Assembly (NCBI RefSeq): GCF_009728145.1
Contig: NZ_WOCA01000003.1
Coordinates: forward strand, 219,875-283,874
Length of the DNA stretch: 64,000 nucleotides
Direction: 5' to 3'
Source of the DNA: Ornithinibacillus caprae
GTDB lineage: Bacteria; Bacillota; Bacilli; Bacillales; Amphibacillaceae
Part shown: positions 8,870 through 16,860 of the stretch, piece after piece
Position numbering within the stretch: position 1 is the first letter of the stretch
Layout of the letters: each line of letters starts with the position of its first letter
Notes under the pieces: generated by a model
Told to the model about the DNA's origin: nothing
What the model saw: only the letters and a program-made list of their open reading frames with translations
Databases searched by the model: none
Program-made: the position numbers and the translations under genes

Positions 8870-9055
8870 ATGTCAGATAATCGTGAAAATCGTGATCATA
8901 GAATCCAGGATCCTCACTTTGACGGGATTAGAGAAGGAATTATCAATGATTCAGAAGGAAAGCGAATGGGTGTGCGAGCAGATACCAAAAAAGACCCCAA
9001 AAACCCATACAACGTCGACCTAAAAGAAGACCCAGAAATGAAAAAGCTAGAATAA
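8870..9055 (+). CDS. Small hydrophilic protein, unknown
   Basis: 61 residues from ATG 8870, which follows an excellent AGGAGGTGA. An in-frame start 45 bp earlier lacks a site. The protein is rich in charged residues (D, E, K, R, N) with no hydrophobic segment; the tail is DLKEDPEMKKLE. It is the only plus-strand gene in the first 13 kb. The inverted repeat TGTACT/AGTACA lies about 55-80 bp upstream of the start. Family-1 copy 3 begins 5 bp after the stop. Confidence 0.6.
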   Translation: MSDNRENRDHRIQDPHFDGIREGIINDSEGKRMGVRADTKKDPKNPYNVDLKEDPEMKKLE

Positions 9056-9060
9056 AATAT

Positions 9061-9104
9061 GTCGGTGCCTGTCACTTGTCGAATTTCGACAAGTGACAGG
9101 CACC
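9061..9104. repeat. Family-1 palindromic repeat, copy 3
   Basis: Palindrome with the common arm and centre GAATTTC, placed between two convergent genes: 5 bp after one stop and 8 bp before the other. No T-run flanks it. Confidence 0.95.
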
Positions 9105-9112
9105 ACTGGATT

Positions 9113-12100
9113 TTAGTTCAATGTGACATTGCCTGAGTGGTCGACTTTAATTCGGTTGCTGTTACTTTTCAATTCATTTGGAAGTACTTTATAGTAAGCG
9201 CGTTCTGGCTCTTTAAAGATTCCTTTTTCTGTTAAAAATTCATATACATATGTTTCCTGCATTGTGCCATCATACTCGTGCTTTAGGATATGATAAACTA
9301 ACTCATCAAAAGTTTGAATTGGGCTATTTTCTTTCACCAATAATATCTGATCATAACGATAATCACTGACGATCTTAGTGATTTGACGGTAACCATGATC
9401 GATCAGGATTGTTTTTATCAAATATGGGTTCCATCTAAAGCCGATATCAGGTATCCTGCTATTCATTGTTTCATCAATTTTATGAAGTGCAATATATGCA
9501 GCATCACCTTGTAATTCGTCTACTAATTGATATACCTGCTGTACCACCTCAGATGGAATAGCAAACTTTTCACGCGGATATAATGTATCCATATCTATTT
9601 CTACATAAGTACCTTGCTCTAAAAGCTTATATACAATTTGACTTGCCATAACACTTTTATAGCCATAATTTAAGGCAAAATCTTTTATCTCTTTTCGAGT
9701 AGTTTCTCGGTCAAAATGATAGGTAATAACTTCTTCAAAATTACTAAATGGGCAGTTTTCTACATATAAAAAATTCATATGCCCCTTCAATGTTGGAAAA
9801 ATGGCTTTTAATAATGATGACATTTTCCAGTAATCATCAATTCCTTTTTCCTCCATTAATAAAGATAGCGTTTGATCTAACATGACTTCACGATAGACAA
9901 GAGCAGCTGTTGTAAAACCATTGTCCATCGTTTTCTCAACAAGAGAAATTAGATTGGTCTTTGTTATATCAGAAAGACCTAGGTAATCTAATGTAATTAC
10001 TTTGTTTTTCCCCCACGATAACAATTGCTTGGAACTGGAAATCCCTAAATCAACTTTAAAAGGTGGCCAATTTAATGTTTCCTCTATTTGTTTTTTATCA
10101 CAATAACCACCAAATTTATTGACAACGTCCATTAAGCTTTCTTCAATGGTTTGCTTAGCTTGGTCATTTTTAAATATATTTAAGGTATTTCCTTTACCGA
10201 TTATAAATTCTTCATCCAAGTAATAGTGAATAAGTGAGTATAGATGAAGTTTATGGAAGATATTTAAATTTTTCAGTTCACGTTCAAATGTATGATAGAT
10301 CTCCTCCACATTGACTACATTAGTTTCTGTAAAGCGATTTAACAAGTATTCTTTAACCTTTGCTATGATGGATTGATCAAATTCTTCATAGTTAAATCGC
10401 TGAAAAGTAGATCGATTCACTAAAATTAATTTGCTAGAATCTCTTAATCTGGCATCCACAGCTCGTAAGCTCGAGTTTAATTCATAATCTAGATGCTTTT
10501 TAGCTAACTCTTTGAGGTATTCATAGCCCTCTTCATCGAGCTTAAGTTGGTCTGGGATAAAATGTTCAAATAAAATCTCTAGTGCACGGATCACATTTAG
10601 CTTTTTCCTCGAATAAAACTTACCATAACGTGAAAAACCATATTCTTCTAATAATTTTTGAATGGTTCCGAGTGTCGGACTCATTACCCCAAAACTTTCT
10701 AGCAAGTCACGAATAGTAGATTCGAATTTTTTTAAAAGAAATATATTCGGCAAATCCTCTATACCGCTGTCTAATACATCGATATGGATATTTTGGTCTA
10801 AGTTAAAGAAGAAAATGTCTAGCTTTTCGTAATATGCAAATCCCTTTTTTTGTTCCTTTAAAATTTCAACTATATATCGGTTATCGACCCCAATTAGTTG
10901 TATTAGGTCTTCATACGTTATATAGGATTTTGAAGTAGAGAATAGCTGAACTACTTCATAAAAGCTAAACTTTTTCAGCTCAGACTTTAGTTTAAGTTCT
11001 GCCTTTTTCGCAATTTGTCGCACTCGTTCTCTCGTAATTCCAAAATGTTCCCCGGTTTCTTGTAGTGTTAGTCGATCTTCAAATCTGTATTTTAGAATTA
11101 ATCGTTCATTATCCTTTAATAAGGTAAATATCTCATTTATTATTTGGTCTGGCCGTTTAACTTTTTTCAGTTTATGATAAAGCTTCAATACATGCTGCTG
11201 ATCCAGTGTATGGTCTATGTCACTGATCTTTCTTCCTTCTAAATCCTCGATCGTAACCGAACTATCTGTGTTCCCGCTTATATGAAAGATCGTCAATAAT
11301 TCTCTGACAGGGATATGCTTTATGTATTCATATACATTCGTACCTTTTAGTTCCAATTCCTGTGACTTCATAGCGGATCCAGAGAAATTATTTAAAACAG
11401 CTATAATGTCTGTAACCTTTTGTTCTCCAACACCACGAATGGTTGCAAACTCCCTTATGTGCTTAGGCTGAATGTCTTTTACCTTCGTTAGCCGAATACT
11501 TTCGCAAAAGCTACGAAATTTTATATATTTACTATCAGAGAATAACTCCGTAATATACATGTCCGATTCGAATCGGACTTCATCCTTCATAAATGCATTT
11601 AGGGTAATGGAATAATTAATTTCTCTTAATCGTTCCAATACATCTTGAACTCTTCTCGTACCAACCTGAGGAAATTTAGAAAAATCTTTCATCTCTTTTT
11701 CGGTTATCTCGTTTATATTTTTTATTCCATGTTTGAGGCAAAAACGTCTAAACGAATTAAATTTATTTAAGTGAAAAACTGTTTCTATAGCTAACGAGTT
11801 TTCTTCTAATTCCTTAAAGTTTGTATTTCCATGCTTCGATGTAGTGAATGTGGCTCTTACTAATTGATGAAATGTTTCCACAACATCAGAAACTTTTTTT
11901 ATTCCTACTCCATGTGTTTTAGAAAATGATAAAATATCGTTTTGTTTAATTTCTCCGATGGTTGCTATGGAGTTATTATTACAATAATCAAGAAAACGAT
12001 TGTATTTGTTTTTACGAAATACATCCTCTACCATTAATAGACTAATTTCTTTGATTGGTAGTTCATTTGTTTCCTGTTGTCTTGGCGATGGATATGTTTT

Positions 12101-12901
12101 CACTAGTTCTTCAACGTTAGTTGTTAGTATTTCCAACGTCCGCTCCATCACATCATCTATTGTCGTTTTTCCATTTCCAGACATATTGCCAAATTGGGAA
12201 ATATGGTTCATGGATAAATCAATTACATTCTTAATGTCATGTTTCCTACAAAAATTCAAAAACGATGCAAATCTATTTTCAGCAAATACGATATCAATCG
12301 GCGTTAGAACGTGAAATCTTTGTACTTTTTCTAAATAAGTACCGCTTTTTGCAATCTCAGGGTGTCCCTTATGTTGTATTGGTGTGCTTGTAGCTTCAAT
12401 GGTGGAAGCTATTTCAGTGTGTACATACGGAGACGGATTAGAACAAACAATAGTAAATCCTGCTTGTTGAAATTCCGCTTCGAGCATTTCTATGTCTATG
12501 GTCGCATGTAATAATTTGAACCCTTTTAACGGGATTTTATGAAAAAATAGGTCGGATGTAACGTGAAATTGTTGTATTAATTTATCTAAACCTAGACGAC
12601 TAAAGTCAATTTGCTTATACCGATTCATGTTGTTTGTTACGGTGATGTATTGTTTTGTTACTGGTACATCATTAGGTAATAGATTATTTGGCTTTTCTGT
12701 ATAAAACTTAAATCCACGTAGTGATAGCTCATCGATTAGTAGACGGAATCGTTTTCGATCTTGTCTGAATAAATTCCATACATAATCTAGTGAAACTCTT
12801 CTTTCTTCCGTTATACTGCTTTCTACTAGTTTCTTAATAAACTCACTGTGAATTTCACCAAAATCATCCACTATACCTGGAAGCTGAATATAATCTCTCA
12901 T
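9113..12901 (-). CDS. Large protein: four alpha-CTD-like HhH repeats plus sigma-region-4 HTH
   Basis: 1262 residues, no signal peptide or membrane segment. An N-terminal region (1-200) precedes four repeats of about 55 residues (around 205-260, 292-347, 372-428, 452-506). Each has the pattern F..nKf..F..fC...I..i.ei....i..FsK..gVG.kkv.dv...l, resembling the helix-hairpin-helix DNA-binding fold of the RNA polymerase alpha C-terminal domain. At 588-641 comes a sigma-70 region-4-like HTH: LKDNERLILKYRF and then LQETGEHFGITRERVRQIA. The remaining 600 residues hold several helix-rich, winged-helix-like stretches I cannot assign. Sigma region 2 is absent, so it is not a normal sigma factor. ATG follows GAGGGGATGCT. 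It is flanked by family-1 palindromes on both sides. A transcription- or DNA-related role is inferred. Confidence 0.75.
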   Translation of the reverse strand: MRDYIQLPGIVDDFGEIHSEFIKKLVESSITEERRVSLDYVWNLFRQDRKRFRLLIDELSLRGFKFYTEKPNNLLPNDVPVTKQYITVTNNMNRYKQIDFSRLGLDKLIQQFHVTSDLFFHKIPLKGFKLLHATIDIEMLEAEFQQAGFTIVCSNPSPYVHTEIASTIEATSTPIQHKGHPEIAKSGTYLEKVQRFHVLTPIDIVFAENRFASFLNFCRKHDIKNVIDLSMNHISQFGNMSGNGKTTIDDVMERTLEILTTNVEELVKTYPSPRQQETNELPIKEISLLMVEDVFRKNKYNRFLDYCNNNSIATIGEIKQNDILSFSKTHGVGIKKVSDVVETFHQLVRATFTTSKHGNTNFKELEENSLAIETVFHLNKFNSFRRFCLKHGIKNINEITEKEMKDFSKFPQVGTRRVQDVLERLREINYSITLNAFMKDEVRFESDMYITELFSDSKYIKFRSFCESIRLTKVKDIQPKHIREFATIRGVGEQKVTDIIAVLNNFSGSAMKSQELELKGTNVYEYIKHIPVRELLTIFHISGNTDSSVTIEDLEGRKISDIDHTLDQQHVLKLYHKLKKVKRPDQIINEIFTLLKDNERLILKYRFEDRLTLQETGEHFGITRERVRQIAKKAELKLKSELKKFSFYEVVQLFSTSKSYITYEDLIQLIGVDNRYIVEILKEQKKGFAYYEKLDIFFFNLDQNIHIDVLDSGIEDLPNIFLLKKFESTIRDLLESFGVMSPTLGTIQKLLEEYGFSRYGKFYSRKKLNVIRALEILFEHFIPDQLKLDEEGYEYLKELAKKHLDYELNSSLRAVDARLRDSSKLILVNRSTFQRFNYEEFDQSIIAKVKEYLLNRFTETNVVNVEEIYHTFERELKNLNIFHKLHLYSLIHYYLDEEFIIGKGNTLNIFKNDQAKQTIEESLMDVVNKFGGYCDKKQIEETLNWPPFKVDLGISSSKQLLSWGKNKVITLDYLGLSDITKTNLISLVEKTMDNGFTTAALVYREVMLDQTLSLLMEEKGIDDYWKMSSLLKAIFPTLKGHMNFLYVENCPFSNFEEVITYHFDRETTRKEIKDFALNYGYKSVMASQIVYKLLEQGTYVEIDMDTLYPREKFAIPSEVVQQVYQLVDELQGDAAYIALHKIDETMNSRIPDIGFRWNPYLIKTILIDHGYRQITKIVSDYRYDQILLVKENSPIQTFDELVYHILKHEYDGTMQETYVYEFLTEKGIFKEPERAYYKVLPNELKSNSNRIKVDHSGNVTLN

Positions 12902-12966
12902 AGCATCCCCTCAAAACTAACAAAAATTTTTCTACTTTTCACAATAATTATATGATATCATTACCG

Positions 12967-13013
12967 ACAGGTGCCTGTCACTTGTCGAAATTCGACAAGT
13001 GACAGGCACCTGT
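12967..13013. repeat. Family-1 palindromic repeat, copy 4
   Basis: Perfect 47-nt palindrome with outer ACAG/CTGT extension. It lies between the divergent starts of the 1262-residue protein and the K+ channel. This promoter-side position shows the family is not only found at gene ends. Confidence 0.95.
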
Positions 13014-13068
13014 AAAATAATATATACTTTTACTAGAGTTTCTTTTATTTGTTAGGGGGGAGTTTGTA

Positions 13069-14082
13069 TTGCATTTTTTTCTTCGGCTCGGATTAAATCT
13101 AATTAAGATGAAGAATTTAACATTGTTTCTAGCAACGACTATTTTCGTTATCCTGTGTACGTTTACAGTATATTTTCTTGAGCCTGATAACTTCGAAAGT
13201 CTATTAAATTCATTTTATTTTGTGATGACCACATTTACGACAGTTGGATATGGAGATTATTCTCCCATTACTTCAGCAGGCAAGCTATTTTCAATTGTTA
13301 TGTATTTAATTGGAATCGGGCTATTAGGTATTGTGATAGGGAAAATTATCGATGCTTTTTCAATCTTTAGAAAGAAGAGAGAGGAAGGTAAGATGAATTA
13401 TACAAAAGAGAACCATATTATTATTATAGGCTGGGGAAAGAAAACTGAATCTGCCATTAAAGAGCTACTAAATTCGAATCAAACAATTGAAATTGTTCTG
13501 ATCGACTCATTATCAACTTCACCTATAGATGTTTCAAATAACCGTATACACTATATTCAAGGTACTACCACAGAAGAGGAAACGTTTGAAAAGGCAAATA
13601 TCTCAAAATCTAAAGCAGTTATTATTTTTTCAGATGATAATATTAAAGATCCTTCATTACGAGACGCAAAAACATTAACAACTGCAATCATCGTGGAACG
13701 ATTAGCACCTTCTGTTCATACTACCGTTGAAATATTAAATGAAGAGCATATTTCAAACTTTTCCCATGTCCAGGTGGATGAATTTATCCTATCTCAAGAA
13801 ACCATTTCTAGCTTAGCTGTACGTTCTGCAATGTACCAGGGAGTGAGTAAGGTTTATTCACAGTTAATTAGCAGGCAGTATGGTGACGACCTATATAAAG
13901 TTTCGAATAATAATAAGTGGGAAACCTATCGAGATGCCTTTAATGATTTATTAACTCAAGGTGCAACTCTCATTGCTGATCGAGATCGTCTTGACATTAA
14001 TAGAAGATTAGATGAAAAGATTCCAGACAACGCTGAGCTATACATTATTTGTGATAAAGAAACCTATTTAAAACTAGGTTAA
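13069..14082 (+). CDS. Potassium channel with RCK (TrkA-N) domain
   Basis: 337 residues. Two membrane helices (about 17-36 and 73-95) flank a pore loop with the K+ selectivity filter TTVGYGD. A cytoplasmic RCK domain starts at NHIIIIGWGKKTESAIKELL (about 112) with the Rossmann GWGKKTE loop, and a second lobe follows. This is the MthK/YugO-type layout, so ligand-gated K+ flux is expected. The start is TTG 13069 behind GGGGGGAG. The protein ends 10 bp before a family-1 palindrome. Confidence 0.9.
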   Translation: MHFFLRLGLNLIKMKNLTLFLATTIFVILCTFTVYFLEPDNFESLLNSFYFVMTTFTTVGYGDYSPITSAGKLFSIVMYLIGIGLLGIVIGKIIDAFSIFRKKREEGKMNYTKENHIIIIGWGKKTESAIKELLNSNQTIEIVLIDSLSTSPIDVSNNRIHYIQGTTTEEETFEKANISKSKAVIIFSDDNIKDPSLRDAKTLTTAIIVERLAPSVHTTVEILNEEHISNFSHVQVDEFILSQETISSLAVRSAMYQGVSKVYSQLISRQYGDDLYKVSNNNKWETYRDAFNDLLTQGATLIADRDRLDINRRLDEKIPDNAELYIICDKETYLKLG

Positions 14083-14092
14083 GAATTCATAC

Positions 14093-14133
14093 GGTGCCAG
14101 ACACTTGTCGAAAATCGACAAGTGTCTATCACC
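14093..14133. repeat. Family-1 palindromic repeat, copy 5 (covarying variant)
   Basis: Arms AGACACTTGTCG and CGACAAGTGTCT are perfectly complementary although both differ from the family consensus (TGTCACTTGTCG). The outermost part has two mismatches. It ends about 15 bp before the ribosome site of the next gene. Confidence 0.9.
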
Positions 14134-14157
14134 GACAATATAAGGAGAGTGAAGACA

Positions 14158-14442
14158 TTGGCTAAATCAAAAGCACAAAAGAAACGTCAAAAACTAATTC
14201 GAGAAGGAAGGTTAAATCCAGAAATCAATCGTAGTCCATACGTTGAGTTGGATTTACGAACAAGAAAGACAAAAAATAAAAAAGATATGATGTATCGAAC
14301 CAAACACAAAAAGAATCGTTATCCACATTCATGGGAAAACGATTCTTTTTTGATTCCTAGGCTTGATCACAAATTCATGAAGATACCAATTACTACTACT
14401 CCAATAAGCACGACAAGAAACCAAAAAAATACGTTTTTATAA
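14158..14442 (+). CDS. Small basic protein (YqkK-like style), possibly read through a lost stop
   Basis: 94 residues from TTG 14158, behind AAGGAGAGTG. An earlier GTG at 14122 lies inside the palindrome and is rejected. Residues 1-52 are extremely basic (AKSKAQKKRQKLIREGR, then TRKTKNKKDMM and KHKKNR), like small basic proteins of Bacillus. Codons from about residue 52 onward coincide with an intrinsic terminator, and the tail is unlike the first half. I suspect the true end is near KHKKNR (TAT for an ancestral TAA), but the reading frame as it stands continues to 14442. Confidence 0.5.
   Translation: MAKSKAQKKRQKLIREGRLNPEINRSPYVELDLRTRKTKNKKDMMYRTKHKKNRYPHSWENDSFLIPRLDHKFMKIPITTTPISTTRNQKNTFL
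14311..14352 (+). terminator. Intrinsic terminator inside the 3' part of an ORF
   Basis: Stem AAGAATCGTT (14311-14320) pairs with AACGATTCTT (14339-14348) across an 18-nt loop and runs into six T's. It is perfect and strong, yet overlaps coding sequence of the small basic protein. Confidence 0.8.
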
Positions 14443-14521
14443 ATCGGCCTCTTTTCTCCTTCCATTCCTACAACACCAACCTTCCCCTAGTACACATTGT
14501 GATGGTTAGAATTATTCGAGT

Positions 14522-14562
14522 GGTGCCTGTCACTTGTCGAATTTCGACAAGTGACAGGCACC
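14522..14562. repeat. Family-1 palindromic repeat, copy 6
   Basis: 41-nt palindrome with centre GAATTTC, between the convergent ends of the small basic protein and the yqjF-like gene. Confidence 0.95.
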
Positions 14563-14567
14563 TACAC

Positions 14568-15299
14568 CTACACCCTTTTCATCGGATAGATCAGGGTTTT
14601 TTTTGAATCTGCGTAATGAACGATTGCGGGCTTATTCACTACATTAGTATCAAGAAAATCTGACATGGAATGGTTGTCAATGTGAACATTGGCATCTTGC
14701 ACTTTCCACTGTTTATGATGAATAGCCCCTGCATATAATTTTCCGTTCGTAAAGGTCCACAAAAAATACCTTTCTAATAACCAATGAGATATACTTCCTT
14801 TCTCAAGCGTTTCCTTTTCTTCCGCTACTGAATATTGTATGTTCCATCCACTTTCCTCTTCTTTTCGTGAACTAGAAAACGTCACTTCACCTTCTTTCTC
14901 CACCATCGACATTTTAGCGTAAGAATATGGTAATGTAGCTAGCCTCGCCCCAATTACAGTGGGCAAATGATTCGTATCAATCTGAAAGAAATAGACACCA
15001 CGAACACCATTTCTTTTCACATATGTACGCACATTTAATTGCAAACTAGACTTAAAATAAGGAGGCAAGGGAATTCTCCGAAATCGCATATCATTCACCT
15101 TAAAAGCCACCATGCTCATCCACGCCTCCCCATTATATGTATCAAGTTCAAGATCAGTAGGAAGATGTCGTTTAACTTTTTCTGTTGATAGCGGCCAATG
15201 CAAAAACAATAGCTTTTCCCATTTCTGCATAACCAACCAAGGCACTTTCGGTAATGAATACTCTCGATGAGCAGTACTTCTGATAATTTCCTCCATCAT
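14568..15299 (-). CDS. yqjF: YqjF-family (DUF2071) protein
   Basis: 243 residues, about the usual length. Recognisable family blocks are LLFLHWPLSTEKVKRHLP near residue 30, GEAWMSMVAFKVNDMR, LNVRTYVKRNGVRGVYFF and a C-terminal strand with VHYADSKK. The biochemical role of this family is not established. ATG follows GGAGGAAAAAAG. A family-1 palindrome begins 5 bp beyond the stop. Confidence 0.8.
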   Translation of the reverse strand: MMEEIIRSTAHREYSLPKVPWLVMQKWEKLLFLHWPLSTEKVKRHLPTDLELDTYNGEAWMSMVAFKVNDMRFRRIPLPPYFKSSLQLNVRTYVKRNGVRGVYFFQIDTNHLPTVIGARLATLPYSYAKMSMVEKEGEVTFSSSRKEEESGWNIQYSVAEEKETLEKGSISHWLLERYFLWTFTNGKLYAGAIHHKQWKVQDANVHIDNHSMSDFLDTNVVNKPAIVHYADSKKTLIYPMKRV

Positions 15300-15375
15300 C
15301 TTTTTTCCTCCAACAAGTTATTTCAAAGCTTTATTTTATTCTAATTTGGACATTCTATTAAATAGGGTGATTTTT

Positions 15376-15660
15376 ATGAAAGCAAATGATTTGGAAAGAA
15401 AAAAATTTGATAAAGCATTAGATGATATTCTCGATCTTTTTAACAATCTTGAAGATGACGTTCCAATCATTAATTTTAACGAGGAAGTAATCGAAAATAT
15501 TGAGCTAGCCAAAAAGAAATATGGCGATGATACAATTGATGAGAAAATAAACGCTCTTGTACGTGAAATGCTTTCCTGGTTAGATTTAGAAGATGTTGAA
15601 ACCAATGATAACACAGAGGACGAGGACGAAAAAGAAGCAAAAGAAGATGAGGATAAATAA
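15376..15660 (+). CDS. Small acidic protein, unknown
   Basis: 94 residues from ATG 15376 behind AGGGTGA; an in-frame ATG at 15346 has no ribosome site. The chain is helical and charged, with a strongly acidic tail (NDNTEDEDEKEAKEDEDK). I do not recognise the family. The gene begins close to the divergent yqjF promoter region. Confidence 0.6.
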   Translation: MKANDLERKKFDKALDDILDLFNNLEDDVPIINFNEEVIENIELAKKKYGDDTIDEKINALVREMLSWLDLEDVETNDNTEDEDEKEAKEDEDK

Positions 15661-15738
15661 TATTGCATCAGAAATAAGGTTATGATAAAATAAGAACATA
15701 TATTCTAGAACGTTTGTTCTTAATAAGTGGTGAGTAGT

Positions 15739-15954
15739 ATGAATAGATGGTTAATCCAATCAAAGGAACAAAAGAAAAAAATCATGATTTTTTATATGGA
15801 CCGCAATAATAATGTGACCCAGCGAATTATTCGCGTTGTCGAAATTAAAGATGAATCTATTGTAGCCTTTTGCTATTACCGAAAAAAAGTTCGTACATTT
15901 CGCAAAAGTCACATTCTATCTGCGGGCTCAGTAAGAAAAAGGGTTGGGGCATAA
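15739..15954 (+). CDS. Small WYL-like domain protein
   Basis: 71 residues from ATG 15739. The run KKKIMIFYMDRNNNVTQR, then IVAFCYYRKKVRTFRKS, follows the core pattern of the WYL ligand-sensing domain (strand, turn, R.. then C..R...R.F...I), but no DNA-binding domain is attached. Such free WYL-like proteins occur in Bacillaceae. Role unknown. GTGGTGAG precedes the start. Confidence 0.6.
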   Translation: MNRWLIQSKEQKKKIMIFYMDRNNNVTQRIIRVVEIKDESIVAFCYYRKKVRTFRKSHILSAGSVRKRVGA

Positions 15955-15960
15955 CCAAAT

Positions 15961-16772
15961 TTATCTTTTCTGGTTAAAAATCCCTTTCTGCATACGTAGT
16001 ACACAACCATTTTGCTCAAAATTATGGATCATTCCTTTATTATGAATATCCGTACTTCCAACATAATAATGAGCATGAAAGTGATTTTTTAAATCTTCAA
16101 GGAGATCTTATGGGTATCAGTACCTAAACCTTTGCCTCTCATAGGAAGAGTTATTCCCAAATAAAACAACCTACCTTCATCCTCTGTTCCCATTTCAATA
16201 TGAGGAATACTTATACCAACCATTGTCCTTTATAAAATAATAACAATGCGTGCACCATTTTTTCACCAAGCTCTACTTCTAATGAATTCATTACTTGATC
16301 CATGGACTGCTGCTCGTTTTTATTGGCAGTGCCATTCCTACAAAGCTTATATAAAGTGAATCGGACATTTACGGGCAGTTGATCCCCCGCTTAACCTCCT
16401 TGGTTTCACTTCGTAAGTTTGAAGTGGCGGTTTTACAGCCCGTTATATGCGGGATAAATCAGCAAATTGTTGGTCACTTATTCTACCTTCATCCAATAAA
16501 TAACTACGTATATCCATTTTTATTTCAGGTAAATGATCAAGCAACGATGGATATTCAACAATAGTTTATATCTTGTGAAAAGCTCTTTCGTACATCCAAT
16601 CCTCATACTCCTCCCCCATTAATACAGAAAGGAAACATACATTCTCTATCTTCCAGTATTGACTTAATTATTGAATCTGCCTCAGATAGTCTTCTTGATT
16701 ACTATCATTTTTTTCTATCTGATCTACTAACCAATACTCTTTTTTACCTTTTATAATATTAAATAATTTCAT
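15961..16772 (-). pseudogene. Decayed GNAT acetyltransferase gene
   Basis: The minus strand starts well: GAGGTGAC then ATG 16772 (MKLFNIIKGKKEYWLVDQIE). In-frame TAA codons then occur after LRQIQ and after RAFHKI, a 73-bp palindromic element interrupts after ADLSRI, and frameshifts occur near 16215 and 16105. Pieces in different frames give YKLCRNGTANKNEQQ, MVGISIPHIEMGTEDEG, LGITLPMRGKGLGT (acetyl-CoA loop) and NKGMIHNFEQNGCVLRM, in correct order for a GNAT C-terminal domain. It therefore once encoded a protein of roughly 245-270 residues. The 15955-16860 gap is explained by this relic. Confidence 0.8.
16371..16443. repeat. 73-bp palindromic (MITE-like) insertion
   Basis: Ends ACGGGCAGT and ACAGCCCGT are inverted repeats with one A/A mismatch. 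Inner pairs CCGC/GCGG and CACTTC/GAAGTG complete a near end-to-end fold. It separates two halves of a decayed GNAT gene. It is unrelated to the two main repeat families and is the only copy seen here. Confidence 0.7.
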
Positions 16773-16860
16773 TTTGTGTCACCTCATTGTTTCATGTTTA
16801 TTCCACTAAACTTTGGTAACAATAACCACATATTCATTATGACATATAAGGAGAGAGAAC

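Noticed and set aside
9113..12901. A sigma factor
   Set aside because: Only a region-4-like HTH is visible; the core-binding and -10-recognising region 2 is absent.
14122..14157. GTG start of the small basic protein
   Set aside because: It lies in the palindrome; TTG 14158 has the ribosome site at proper distance.
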